64,000 bases of DNA from Chloranthus sessilifolius (GCA_021018995.1 CM037593.1:36841810-36905809), one strand, 5' to 3'. Counted from the first letter of the stretch, positions 11,128 to 22,159 are shown. Numbers and translations are program-made. Notes: generated by a model from the sequence alone, not told the origin.

Positions 11128-13400
11128 TTTATTGTTGTTCTTTAGTGAATATATCTATTTGCCTTGTGGGTTTTCTGTAGATTTGAGATTTATGAAGATG
11201 GTCTCAACATCAAAAAAAAAAGGTTGGTTATTCCTAATATGAAGATTTGGTTGGTTTTTGGACTTTTTGTTTTGTAAATTATTCTGGGCTTCTTTGATTT
11301 ATAGAGATCTTTGATTCTGTATTATTCTGTATTTTGGGTGTTGCTTATGAATATCTGATCTTTTTTTTTTCTATATTTTATGGGCTTTGTGTAAGTTTTA
11401 GATTCATCAAGATGATCCTCTCCTCCACAGAAAGGGGGTGGAATCGTTAAAATGCTGGATTTGTGGCCTATTCATAATTTCATATTATTGTGGGTTTGTA
11501 AAGGACATTTTTTTACTGTGCAGATGTAAATCTATAGATGTTGACTTTTTGGTCATTTCTTGTTTATGCTTGTCTTTATTTCTATATATCTGATTTGGTC
11601 TTTTGTAATTTGGGAATCCTAATATTTGTGGGTTTCTCATAATATGGCTCTTATGAATATAGTTTTTGTTTCATAAATTGGGTCTGTCAGAGTTCTATGA
11701 TTTTAGAATGTCTTTTGATTTCTTTTTATTTTCATATTTTGAAAAGTTTGCTTCTGTTTTTTGGTTTTTTGTTGGCGCATATATAGCAAGATGATCTATG
11801 GATGGTGATTATATTTGGGTTATTTCTTATTTATGCTTGTTTAATCTTTCTATCCATAGTTCTGAACCTGGTTCCTCATTATGTAATTGGTTTTCAATCG
11901 GCTTTTATGCCTTGCTAATATGGTTATTCAGATTGTTATGATTTTGATTATCTATGATTTGTAGAGATCTGTTTTTACTGCATTATGTTTGCAGATAGTT
12001 GCCTGATTCGTGGTCAATTAGTTTCACTTGGTTTTGTATTTTGCTACATTTCTAGCAAAATTAAGAGGGAAATAGCCTAAGGCATTCAATAGGTGTTGCT
12101 AATTTTGTACAATGTTGCAACCTCAAGGTCGTAGGTTCGAGTCCAGCTTACCTATAAAATATAGTTTGCTAATTCTTGTGATCTGTTTGATGGTTGAAGT
12201 GAATTTGGTGACCATGGTTTTGCTTATTGATGATCACAAATGCACCTCTATGGCATGGGGTAATTTGAGTATTTCTTTTTTGTGCTTCTCTTTTATTTAC
12301 TTTATAGCTAACCCCTTTCTGTTCTGAGTGTTGTCTCTGTATGCGATTCAGAGCGATGGTTGTAAGTAGTCGTAGTTTATATATCTATATATTGTAACAT
12401 AAAATGGTAACATGGTTGGTTTTTAGTGGACTCTTTGCTTTATAAATTTTTTATAAAAACCCCTCATTCCATCCATTGTGTATTATAGAGATCTATGAAG
12501 TTGCCTCGCATCTAAATTTCAAGTTACGGGATATCTTTCTTTTATGGTTTTTTTGCTCTTTGATTGGTAATTGAAACTTTTATGACCCTGCACTCTCCCT
12601 TGCGAATTATATTTTAGGTTTGTGTGTATGAATGAAGATGGATGAATCAAGATGGTCTATAGATTTTGATGATTTCTTGTGCATTTCTTTTCTTTTCTTG
12701 TCCTCATTTCCCTAACTATACTCTGATTTTGTTAAACGTGATCTTTTAAGATACTAGATTGCGGGTTTTCTCATTATGAATAGAATTTGTGTCGTAAAAT
12801 TTTATTACTCAAGAGCTGTATGATTTTGGTATCTTTTTCCATTGATAAATTTATTTCTATCTATTAATTTTGTGTTTACATGAGCACGCACATACACATT
12901 TACCTAGATGTTCTATGGATGGTGATGATTTTGTGTCATTTTTTAGTTTTCTTATAACTGAAATTTCTATCTATCCAAAATCCTCCCATTATCAATAAAA
13001 ATTGTTATGGACTCTTTGCTTTATAAATTTTTTTTACTGAATCCTCTCATTTAATCTTTTGTGTTATGGGATTCATGGAGCTGGTCGTCTCAAAATTTAG
13101 TTACGGGCGGTGGACCGATTAAATGAATAATAAGTGTTCTAATTTGATGGCTTTTGACTCCTGCAATGAGCTCGATGGTTAGGTCGCCTACCTCTTTGGA
13201 GAACTTGGATTTTTCAACATGTTAGGAGACCCATAAACTACCCAGTCACTCAATAACAGCTTTTTTCTAATTGGTTTTTTTTTGCTTAGACCCCATTGGT
13301 CTTGTTTTATAGATTTTCTATGACGATAAATTTATTGGTTGCATTGGATATTTTACTAAAAAATTTTGAGTTACTCGGCGCTTAATCGTCTTTGCTATTT
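11128..13400. repeat. 3' flank of the DUF3511 gene with recurring segments
   Basis: T-rich sequence, probably 3' UTR first. The gene's last bases (cagatggtttatggatggtg, 11107-11126) recur as aagatgatctatggatggtg near 11788 and tagatgttctatggatggtg near 12905, with a weaker copy near 12645. A second phrase (ggactctttgctttataaat) occurs at about 12430 and 13010, each followed by a ccctcatt- or cctctcatt-like word and, 80 bp on, by a ttacggg word. This looks like an old array of unequal duplications. No further ORF is credible. Confidence 0.55.
12060..12150 (+). repeat. tRNA-like / SINE-type fragment (weak)
   Basis: Contains tagcctaagg near 12072 (box A-like) and ggttcgagtcc at 12131-12141 (box B). 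No cloverleaf can be drawn, so this is not a tRNA gene. A second weak box A-like stretch, gagctcgatggttaggtcgc, lies near 13168. Confidence 0.35.
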
Positions 13401-13664
13401 AGATGTGATGATTGCGACTTCTATAATTTTGGGTTTTTGTTATTCAACAAGACCTCATTGGTCTTGTTGAATATGTAGGTTTATTTGGAGATTTGACTTG
13501 TTGACTGATAGTTGAGTTTTGCCTTGTGTTTTTTTTTCTTTTTGCTAATTAAATTTGGCAACTGGCACTTCAAAAATTTTGGGATTTTTTTTATATGGAT
13601 TTGATCCTCTGAGTTGAATCAGAGAAGTACAATTTTAGTTTTATGAAAGTGTAGCTATATTCGC

Positions 13665-13800
13665 CTATGTGTGGAAGATTGGGACGAAAAATGATCTCCA
13701 TCCGCTGATTCAAAATAGTCAATAGTTTTCGTCGTAGGTGCCCCAAGTAATTCGGTAAGTGCCAATAAAACTACACTTTCAAAAAGTGGCTTGGTTTTTT
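13665..13800. repeat. Right-end fragment of a family-1-related MITE
   Basis: The string gtgtggaagattgggacgaa and the following clause gtcgtaggtgccccaagtaa match 20800-20910, adjoining family-1 copies. Confidence 0.55.
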
Positions 13801-13865
13801 TTTGGGAACTTGTGTGCCTTTCTCTTTCACTAGCTGATCATGTTGGTCAATTGATAGTTGGACCA

Positions 13866-14236
13866 TGGATCAAAATATGGTCCGATACCGATACGTATTG
13901 GTTTTGGACTTGGACGATACGATAAATTGGGGTTTTCTCGGCCCCCTTAAAAAACAGTCAAATTATCGTTCAAGTTAATGCTCGTATCGTCCAATGTATT
14001 GTCCGTACCGGACAATACGTATCAGTTTTGGACTTGGACGATACGATAAATTGGGGTTTTTTCGGCCCCCTTAAAAAATAGTCAAATTATCGTTCGATAA
14101 TTTTAAATTATAGTTTTTTATTTTTTATTTAGAAAAATACCGGAATGTATCGTCTGGAACCGATACGTATCGTCCAATATGTATTAGTTTTGAGGCTCGG
14201 CGATGGTATCGAAAATCCGAGATTTTGATCCATGAT
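13866..14236. repeat. MITE with ATGGATCAAAAT ends and internal duplication
   Basis: Starts atggatcaaaat and ends attttgatccat. Inside, a block of about 125 bp (from cgatacgtattggttttgga to gtcaaattatcgttc) is present twice. Repeats with the same gatacgtatcgg vocabulary or GGATCAAAAT ends occur at 41020-41250, 44743-44908 and 45490-45712. Confidence 0.75.
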
Positions 14237-14284
14237 TTGGACCTTAGGTGCCTTAAGCTTTCTCCATCTATTTGAGTTGGTCAA

Positions 14285-14850
14285 CTTTGGTAGGGGTGTA
14301 TTTGGTTTGGTTTTTCCATCTATTCAAGTTGGTCATTTTGGTAGGGGTGTATTCGGTTCGGTTTGGTCAGTTTTGGATCAAAACCACAAACCAAACCGGT
14401 CCTAATCGGTTTTTAGATTTTCAAACCAAACCAAACTGTCCAACTCTTAAACCAATCCAACCCAATTCAATTCGATTCGGTTTGTTTCGGTCGATTTTGG
14501 TTTTCCTATAAGTTTTACTTGCACATCAAAATTTTCTCAACCTTTCAACCGATTTTTCAATAAGTTCTACTTTATTGCTTTAAGATTTAAGAATAGGCTG
14601 AAGACAAGGGTAGCGTTTTATATAAAAATATGTATTTTACTTAAATGCCCTTTAAAATTAATTAAAATCTCCGCCAATATATATATACAAATTACATTCG
14701 ATTCGGTTTGGTTTTGGCTTGGGGAGGCTTGGAATCGAAACCAAATCAAACTTTTCGATTTTCCTTTTTTCCAAATCAAACCCAAACCGGACCAAACTCG
14801 GCGGTTCGGTTCGATTTGATCGGTTCAGTCCAAAAAATGCACAACCCTAA
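14285..14850. repeat. GGTTCGGTTTGG-type MITE
   Basis: Left end gtaggggtgtattcggttcg (duplicated at about 14285 and 14340), right end aaaaaatgcacaaccctaaa, with ggttcggtttgg inverted against aaaccaaaccgg inside. The short ORFs here are by-products. Related fragments lie at 33185-33230 and 40125-40380. Confidence 0.6.
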
Positions 14851-14881
14851 ATTTTGGTATCTTTCCCAGAATAGTGCTATA

Positions 14882-15004
14882 TGGTGGACAGATTTTATGC
14901 AGACGAAGTGCAGGCGACTGATGTGGTGTGATGCAATTGCCTGCAAGAGCCCAAGTGCAGCACGCCAGCTGCTTGAACTTTGTCTGCATCAAATTTGTCC
15001 ACCG
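14882..15004. repeat. Short hairpin MITE, family 2
   Basis: Ends ggtggacagattttatgcag and its inverted partner ctgcatcaaatttgtccacc; inside, gtgcaggcgactgatgtggt. Relatives at 40570-40740, 43820-44220 and 44290-44462 share the TGATGTGGC..CAATTGGCTGC core. Confidence 0.75.
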
Positions 15005-15636
15005 TTTAAAAATTTTCATCTTACACTCTTCTTGGTCTTAGGTATAGTGTTCTTGGGATTGTTATTTTAGTGCTATGTTTTTCGTTTCTTGTAAGTTCAT
15101 TTAGTGAGGACCTGCCTTTGTATTCTGCTTATGTTCATGAATTTAAGGGAAATTTACCTGATCGACCCTGTCAGATACACCTTTTACATCAAAGACCTTA
15201 TATTTTCACCTCTACCCAAATCGACCAACTGGAAGCCGAGTCGACCCTAAGGAGAATAAAAAGTCCAAATTATCCTCTTCTCTGACTTTCTTTAACCCAT
15301 GAATACATCCCTTTCTTCCTCATTTTAATTTGCTAGAGTTAGTAAGAAGTTAGAGGTGGTGAAGGTGACGACGTCTTCTATCTCAGATCTGCTACTTGGA
15401 AGAAGAAAATAGAGGCTTAGGAGAAGAAGTTCCTACATTTTATCACTGGGAGTTGAAGATCCTGCCGTTTGTCATTCCGATGCGAGGTATGTTCAGATTC
15501 AGTGTAAACTCCATCAAAAGTTTCTTAGAAATACAATAGTAATGTATAAGAAATATAATTTTATTTTTAGAAATTAATTTTACTGGGTAATTATATCGAA
15601 ACAGTCGATAAAGACTTTATACAGAATCGTTCTCGA

Positions 15637-15668
15637 CTGATACACAATCGATATCGATTGTGTATCAG
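15637..15668. repeat. Perfect 32-bp palindrome upstream of MULE-A coding region
   Basis: ctgatacacaatcgat is followed immediately by its exact reverse complement. Diverged half-units (gtcgataaagactttataca) lie just to the left. Confidence 0.95.
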
Positions 15669-15747
15669 TTGTTTTGCTAACAATTTGTTATTCCTCCTTT
15701 TTATCGTCCGTCTTATGACCCCTTCCTTCTCCTTCTTAAACATGCGA

Positions 15748-16949
15748 TGTCTTGTGTGAAAATTCCTCTTCTCTGTCACTTTGATGGTCATATTGTAAAC
15801 GATGATGGTTTGTATGAAGGTGGTCGTCGGAGGGTTATTATAATTTCGACGGGTATTTCTTATGAATGATTCATAAGGAGAATTTCCACTGTTAATTTTG
15901 CGAGGGCTGATGAAACAATTTTCATAAAGTTCTCTATGAAGATAGTGAATACTCATGTGTTTGCCGACGTTTTGGATTCGGATGATTTTGCCACCCTATT
16001 TTCGTTTTATAAATTCGAGTTGGACATTTTAAAGGTATTCATCATTAAAGAACTGTCCTCCTTCTGAGTCGAAGCTGAACAAGTACCTCTTTGTGGGACT
16101 AATTTTGTAAATAATCATTCCTTCCAGCCATGTAAGTTTGAGGAAGGATCTATATATGATACCATTCGGTTAGGCGCTAACGGTGATTTTGGTGCAAACA
16201 TCTCGACCATGAAATTAACTATTAATTTAAACGATGCTCCAATTGAATCATATGATGACCCACTACAATATATGCATGGGTCACAACATTGTAGTGAAGA
16301 GTTAGACTACACGTCTCTAAGAGTGAGGGATGAAGACGATTTTTGTCATATCTTCCCCGGTGGATTCACAACTTGGCTGACTCACGAATTATGCTCTATT
16401 ATGTCATCGATGGAGATTACCGAATGAGCTCTACCCTATGACCATACAAATGAGCACCCCTTCAGTGAAGGGCCTTGTCAACTATGTCAGAACTCGTTCG
16501 GTGAAGGGCCTAGTCAACCATGTCATGACCCATTCCGTGAAAGGCCTAGTCAACCACATAAGAACCCCTTCAGTGAAGAAGGATCTAGTCAACCACCTCA
16601 AAACACTGCTAGTGAAGAGAACGTCGAAGATTATAATGATGAATCGGATGGATTTATAAAAGAAGATTCAAAAATTTTTGTGAGAGACATTGATAATCCC
16701 TTAGTAGATGGAGCTTACGAAGTGTCAGAGACATCGGATGAGTCTTTCGATCAAGAGGTGGAAATCGAATACCGGAATTGGACGTTTGAAGTTGGAGAAA
16801 TCTTCAGAGACAAACAAACATTTCAAAGAGCATTGAAAGAGCACGCGGTGGAGAAAAACTTCCAAATTCGACCTTTAAAAACTGTTAGTTATCGAATGAC
16901 AGTCGAATGCTACGAACTCGAATTGTTCATGACGAATACATGCGTCTAA
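15748..16949 (+). pseudogene. MULE-A transposase N-terminal part (PB1-like and MuDR domains), truncated
   Basis: The left portion (about 15748-16065) reads PLLCHFDGHIVNDDGLYEGG and onward, the PB1-like N-terminal domain of plant MULE proteins, with an internal stop near 15868. From 16209 to 16949 a single frame continues with one stop at 16425-16427. It passes through a Pro/Ser-rich repeat (GPSQP-type units) and ends in a MuDR domain (VGEIFRDKQTFQRALKEHAV, then NFQIRPLKTVSYR). The DDE catalytic, SWIM and zinc-knuckle parts are missing: the frame stops at 16949 and non-coding repeat follows. This copy could not encode an active transposase. Confidence 0.8.
16445..16620. repeat. In-frame minisatellite, about 48-bp unit
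   Basis: Four diverged units with ttcagtgaagggcctagtca keep the MULE-A reading frame open, encoding FSEGPSQP-like peptides. Confidence 0.8.
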
Positions 16950-17153
16950 ATTGACTGGGCTCGACTCTTTTAAAATGAAGACATTCAATAGATTCACACA
17001 TGCGACACTACTAAGATCGGATTACACGGTCACCGTAATGTAACATGATCTAGGCCATTTGATTCAAAGGCTATGATCTAAATATTTTAAATGCAAAAAA
17101 CTTGCATGACACATGATCTCTCTCTGATGATTCAATGCAGTCACAGCTTTCAT

Positions 17154-18029
17154 TCAAATTGTGTAGCAAGTAATGGCTCCCGCGATATCACAATGTAAAG
17201 ATCAATATTGCTTTCTTTCAAACACCATCTATGCCGTCTGATTTGAAGGTTACAATGTAAAGATCAAATGTGCCAAAGATTGGCACAAAACATGCTCTCT
17301 AACATATGTTTTTTTACAGTTGACTATCAAATTTAATCATTGGCTCAACTAACGAATCGTCACCGATCAAATAATCAATTGTTATCGCTCGACTAAACAA
17401 TCGCCATCGATCGGATAAGCAATCTCCATCGATTGGATAAGCAATCGTCATCGATTAGATAAAAAATCGCCATCAATCTGATAAAGAATCGTTTTCGCTC
17501 AAATAGATGAAAAATATTTTAATATAAAATTATAGACTTATTTCACATTATGCACTGTAGTTGAGTTGGCTGGAGTATTTGCTTTGGATGGGAAAGACTT
17601 GGGTTCGATTCTTATTAGCACTTTTTTTGGACGCTATTTTTGTAATTAGTCGTTTTCTATATAGTGTTTAATAAATGTCAATTGCTTATCAGATCATTGG
17701 CTCAGATCAATGGCGATTGCTTATCCAATCGATGACGATTTCGTATCCAATTGATGGCGATTGCATATAAGAGCGATGACGATTGTTTATTTGATCGGTT
17801 ACGATTGATTATTTGATCGGTGATGATTCGTTAGTTGCGCCAATGAATAAATTTGATAGTCAACTGTAAAAAAACAGATGTTAGAGAACATGTTTTGTGT
17901 CAATCTTTGGCACATTTGATCTTTACATTGTAGCCTTCAAATCAGACGGCATAGATGGTGTTTGAAAGAAAGCGGTATTGATCTTTCCATTGTGATACCG
18001 CAGGAGCCATTACTTGCTACACAGTTTGA
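17154..18029. repeat. Large foldback (inverted repeat) inside MULE-A
   Basis: The left arm (17154-about 17520) and right arm (about 17640-18029) are reverse complements: gtgtagcaagtaatggctcc on the left, ggagccattacttgctacac on the right, and so on inward. The inner arms consist of about 20-bp units of the type cgatcggataagcaatcgcc. The spacer holds a tRNA-like stretch. Confidence 0.9.
17558..17632 (+). repeat. tRNA-related sequence in the foldback spacer
   Basis: Reads gtagttgagttggctggagt (box A-like), then gggttcgattc (box B) about 40 bp on, then a T run. This looks like the head of a tRNA-derived SINE or a decayed tRNA copy. A functional tRNA is unlikely because the acceptor stem does not pair well. 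Confidence 0.5.
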
Positions 18030-18039
18030 CACCCATTGA

Positions 18040-18394
18040 CTGATTTGTATCCGATGGTCCTGATCATTTTTCATTCCAATCTTTCACATAATGGATCTTG
18101 AGATCATAGGTGTGCCATTAAGCGATAAGTTTTTGATTTCGTGTGGTAAACATCCCAAAAAGTGACCTTATTTCAATTTGATGAGTTCCACACGATGTTA
18201 AGATCACTTTTGTAGAATGGATACCATGTGAAATCAAACACTAACGGTAGATGGTAAGAGCAAGATCTCAAGATGCATCATATGAAAGATTGTGATGAAA
18301 AATGATCTGCATCGTTGGATTCAAAGCAGTCAACGGAATTCAACGTCGGTGAACTTAAAGATTCAGTGGGTGGATTTAAAGGTACTCTATAAAA
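18040..18394. repeat. Palindromic MITE, family 1, inside MULE-A
   Basis: Contains aatggatcttgagatcatag and its inverted partner gatctcaagatgcatcatat, and ends gattcagtgggtggatttaa aggtactct. It separates the foldback from the right terminus of MULE-A. Confidence 0.8.
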
Positions 18395-18639
18395 AAGTGC
18401 AAATTTTTAACATTTTAAACTATATAGAACCATCAAAAGTGGAAAAAGGGGCATTTAAGACTTTTTGTTGTAGTTGGAACTGGCTAGGCTTGGAGCTGGA
18501 CGGTTTGAGTAAAGGTGAAACTACAGGGCCTCTGACGTAAAAGGCATATCTGACAGGGCCGATTAGGTAAATTTTCCTTCATTTGATATTTGCTTTTAAA
18601 ATTTGAGGATTTTTTAAGTTGGTGTTACAGCCACACCAC

Positions 18640-18905
18640 TTTATGATAAGTAAAAATTTGTTGATTGCTTTAATTTTTGGAGATCATTTTTCGTTACAAT
18701 CTTACATGTGAGATCTTGGGACTTACTTACCATCAGATGGTCAATTATTGATTCCACATGACACATATTTTCAAAAGTAAACATTTGATCGCCTAGTGAT
18801 AGACTTATGATCTCAAGATTAATTAAGTGAAAGATTGGGGCACAAATCGATTTCGATTTCAATTGTCTGTTTCAATCAATGAATGAGTTTCTCTTTAATT
18901 GAGGT
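18640..18905. repeat. Palindromic MITE, family 1, incomplete
   Basis: Shows ggagatcatttttcgttaca, then the caatcttacatgtgagatct block, and the mirrored gatctcaagattaattaagt side. Confidence 0.7.
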
Positions 18906-20144
18906 GGTTATAACATAAAGTGGCGTTTCAGTAACACTAGCCTTTTTCTATTTGGCATCATAGTGTGAATTCAAAGTCAAAACAGCACAGCTGGAGTTAA
19001 TAACTTTTCTTTTTTGACCATCAGTTTTGATTAATTATTTGTTGAATTCAGATTATCTATGCAAAATAAGGTGTCTTCGACCGACTCCAAATCACGTTGA
19101 TCTAATTTCGTTACTACTATAAAGCATGAGTGGCCGAATTGGTGACTGAGCCTCATATTTTTAAAAAGTGAGACCTTTATATACAATCGAAGATTCTCTA
19201 TTTTTTTTTTTGTTTTTTTTTTATAAGGCCATTTTTAGGCTGAGACAGCCTCGAGAACCGAGGAGTAAGCATGCATACACATATAACAATTGGGGAGCAA
19301 CGTGAGGGAACATCAATTACAGTAGTGAGGATTAACTAACATAACTCAACTCACACCTTAGAAAGGTGTGAAAGACGAGTGGGAATCCAAAATTCTCTAT
19401 TCTTAACATGATTTTACATGCTTAAACTGACAATGGAGGTCGCTTTTTGGCCAAATCTTTGTCTTGATATCACAAGTCTATCAGTAACTTCTGATTGCAC
19501 GTGACACCCATTACAAAAATAAACATGGAACTTACGGATTTTTTTGGGATATATCCCAAAGGGTCTCTTATAAAACTCCCTGCTTCTCTTACGCTTAGAC
19601 TTTTGAATGGTGGGGCCAGCCCTAAAAGCCCTGCTCGGCTTAACTTTAAGGTCATGTTCGGATATTTTTCTAATTATCTCAGAAAAGCTTAGATTTCTGA
19701 CAATTCTGTTTCCTATAAATTTCTTGTAAACTCAGATTTTTGGCTTTTCTCAGGTGTGTTCTTTTAGGCCTCAGAAAAGCTTTGATTCCTAGCATTTTAT
19801 AAAAACGAAGGATTTCCTGTGTTCTTTTAATCAATCCGGAAAAATATAGAATCAGTCTATTTTAGGGACATCGTATGACCGTAGGAATGACGGTAGAGCA
19901 TCCGATATCGTGTCATAAATATTTTAAGGTCATTTTTGGCCGATGCACGATCTATGAGAAGTTAAACACTTCCATCGGTGCAATTGTGTAAAAACAATTC
20001 CTACAATTATACTACCCGATCGCCTAGCTCGGCCTCCCTTATGTCGGGCTTGGGTTGAGTTTGCCCACCCTATGGCTAAGATCAGGCTGACCCCTTGGCG
20101 GCCCGGGCTAGGGTCGGGCCATGATCCCGCCCATTAACAGCCCT
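18906..20144. other. No recognisable gene
   Basis: A poly(T) tract at about 19201-19222, a GC-poor middle, and a ggcccggg-rich patch at 20020-20150 resembling the GGGCC-type repeat. The two overlapping ORFs near 19500 on opposite strands have no family resemblance. Confidence 0.5.
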
Positions 20145-20518
20145 TCTTTAAATTCACCCATGAAATTTGAGTTCATCCACTCTGAAACCCATTAAATACA
20201 TGCTATTGAATCTGACAATCGAAATCATTTTTTGTCAAATTTTTTTTCGCAATAGATTTTTATATCATGAGCATACGATCAAACAGTTCGTTTTTTATTT
20301 CACGCAGCACACATCCTAAAAAATTGACTTTAAAATCAGGTTTGAGTGTGCCCTGCGATGTCAAACACGGGCGGTTGGATGGCATGCTCATGATATCAAG
20401 ATCCATCCTGAAAAAGATTGGGACGATAAACGATCTACATCATCTAATTAAATGCAGTCAATGCATTTCAGCATGGGTGCTCACAAAGATTCGATGCATG
20501 GATTGTACTCATTAAAAA
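20145..20518. repeat. Palindromic MITE, family 1
   Basis: The left side tttaaattcacccatgaaat and right side gattcgatgcatggattgta are the diverged terminal repeats; the core pair around ttaaaatcaggtttgagtgt matches the family. Confidence 0.75.
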
Positions 20519-20539
20519 ATAGGTACCTTTAATAGAACC

Positions 20540-20905
20540 CAACATCATTGATTGCTTTTAATTAGAGGATGGAGATCGTGTTTCGCCCCAATTTTACACA
20601 TAAAAAATCTTGATGTCATTAACGTACTATCATATGTCAATTTTCGATTCCACATGTCACATATCCCAAAAAGTGGTCCTAAAATCGTATGGCACACGTC
20701 ATGCGCAAAAGTGACTTTAGGACCACGTTTTCGGGATCTGTGGCATTTTAAATCAAAAATTGAATGTCTGATTGTATGTTCATTGATTGGAGATCCCTTG
20801 TGTGGAAGATGAGAGCGAAGACGATCTCCATCTTTTGATTTAAAGCGATCATTGATTATGGGCGTAGGTGCCCAACAAGAGTTGTAAGTGTCATTAAAAG
20901 TAAAA
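20540..20905. repeat. Palindromic MITE, family 1 variant
   Basis: A nearly symmetrical hairpin: attccacatgtcacatatcc on one arm, gggatctgtggcattttaaa on the other, centred near 20698. The overlapping ORFs on both strands are artefacts of this symmetry. Confidence 0.75.
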
Positions 20906-20910
20906 CTTAA

Positions 20911-21317
20911 GAGTACCTTTAAATCCACCCACCAAATCATTGAATTCACCCACACTTAAACACATTGACTTGGTAGAATCAAATGATGGAGATCGTTTAT
21001 CCTCCCAATCTTTAACAAGATGGATCTTGAGATCATGGGCCTACCATTAGACGGTTAGTGTTTAATTTCTCATGGTACACATCTCAGAAAAATGACCTTA
21101 ACATCATGTGCATGTTCAAAATTGTTTTTAACGTCTGTTTTTTGCGCGTGTACATATGAAATAAAAAATCAGCCATCTGATGGTACAATCATGTTCTCAA
21201 GATTCATCATGTGAAAGATTGGAATGACAACCAATATCCATTGTCCGATTCAATATAGTCAATGTGTTTAAGCGTGGGTAAACTCAAAGATTTGGTGGGT
21301 GCATTTAAAGGTTCTCT
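20911..21317. repeat. Palindromic MITE, family 1, full-length reference copy (407 bp)
   Basis: The termini are inverted copies: gagtacctttaaatccaccc at the left against the reverse complement of gtgggtgcatttaaaggttc at the right. Inward, gatggagatcgtttatcctc pairs with the region around ggaatgacaaccaatatcca, and ttgagatcatgggcctacca with ctgatggtacaatcatgttc. Other copies or parts lie at 4100, 18040, 18640, 20145, 20540, 33915, 39180, 41690, 42415 and 63440. Confidence 0.85.
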
Positions 21318-21363
21318 AAACCTACATATTTATAAACCCGAAATGCCCTCATTCTCTTCCAAA

Positions 21364-21365
<2 letters not shown>

Positions 21366-21411
<46 letters not shown>
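21366..21411. repeat. (CT)n tract in the leader of the U-box pseudogene
   Basis: About 22 CT units, 25 bp before the ATG at 21436. Pyrimidine microsatellites are common in plant 5' leaders. Confidence 0.9.
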
Positions 21412-21415
<4 letters not shown>

Positions 21416-21435
21416 GTAGCCAAGAAGAAGCTGAC

Positions 21436-21790
21436 ATGGCAACACCACCACCAGGCGATTTCAAGTGCCCCATATCTCAAGAAATAATGTCTGATCCTGT
21501 GATACTCTCATCCGATTACACCTTTGACTGCCGTCAATCCAATGGTAGTTAGACTCCGACAACCGCACCTACCCCATCAACCAACTCCCCCTCCCTCACA
21601 ACCCCTCTCTCACCCTAAACCACGCCCTCTGAAGCTTCATTTTCAATTTTACCCTCCTCAACTCCCCAAATCTCATTCATTCCCTGAAGAACCCCAAACC
21701 CTAATTCAAACCCTCTCTTCACCATCAACCCAACACTCACCATACTCAACTGCCTCACTAGAAATAGCCGTTGGAGTTTTTGTTGATTTT
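21436..21790 (+). pseudogene. U-box E3 ubiquitin ligase, N-terminal fragment
   Basis: The ATG at 21436 opens PPPGDFKCPISQEIMSDPVI, the start of a plant PUB-type U-box, which recruits E2 enzymes for ubiquitin transfer. After about 34 codons the frame is lost. A shifted frame continues with DSDNRTYPINQLPLPHNPSL, corresponding to the second half of the U-box (CPI changed to YPI), and then LNHAL. Further frame changes and stops follow, and similarity fades near 21780. The armadillo repeats usual for this class are absent. A (CT)n leader and the right end of a family-1 MITE sit directly upstream, so what remains is the 5' end of a truncated gene copy. Confidence 0.8.
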
Positions 21791-22159
21791 TAATGGCTAT
21801 TATATGTTGTATATAGCAGGAAGATGTATACACAATGGGAGTCAGAAACAGAGCTTTCCCCAAATTTTTGCTCGGAAATGAGAAAGGGGCTGAAACTCGG
21901 GAATGGTCAGAAAAGTTGTGGGTCCCACCTACATAGCCGAACGCAGAAATCATTCGGGAACGGATGAAAAAATGCACTTTCTGACTGAAAACTCGGTTTC
22001 CGAGCGTTGCCAGCTATTCGAACATGGCCTAAATGTTAGGGCTAAGGCTAAGGCTAACTTTTGAGGGCCCTAAGGTAAGGCTTGGGCCTTTAAAATAAAA
22101 GCCTTAAAATTTAGGGCGAGTTAAGATAGGACAAGCCCAGACCTTGCTATATATATATA

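Larger units (their letters stand above)
15148..18577 (+). mobile_element. MULE-A: truncated Mutator-like element with long terminal inverted repeats
   Basis: The left terminus ggaaatttacctgatcgacc and the right terminus ggtaaattttcc at 18577 are inverted copies over about 130-150 bp (left 15148-15290, right 18415-18577). The left side then matches, inverted, the right end of a related element at 43500-43795 over about 300 bp, which confirms a family. Inside are a truncated transposase ORF, a large foldback and a family-1 MITE. A 9-bp duplication is not evident (gaatttaag before, ttcatttga after). Confidence 0.75.

Noticed and set aside
12131-12141. tRNA gene suggested by ggttcgagtcc
   Set aside because: No cloverleaf and no matching acceptor stem; at most a SINE remnant.
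14272-15285. Several ORFs of 64-120 aa
   Set aside because: All lie across MITE hairpins and the MULE-A terminus; composition-driven.
15139-18586. 9-bp target duplication for MULE-A
   Set aside because: gaatttaag and ttcatttga do not match; no claim made.
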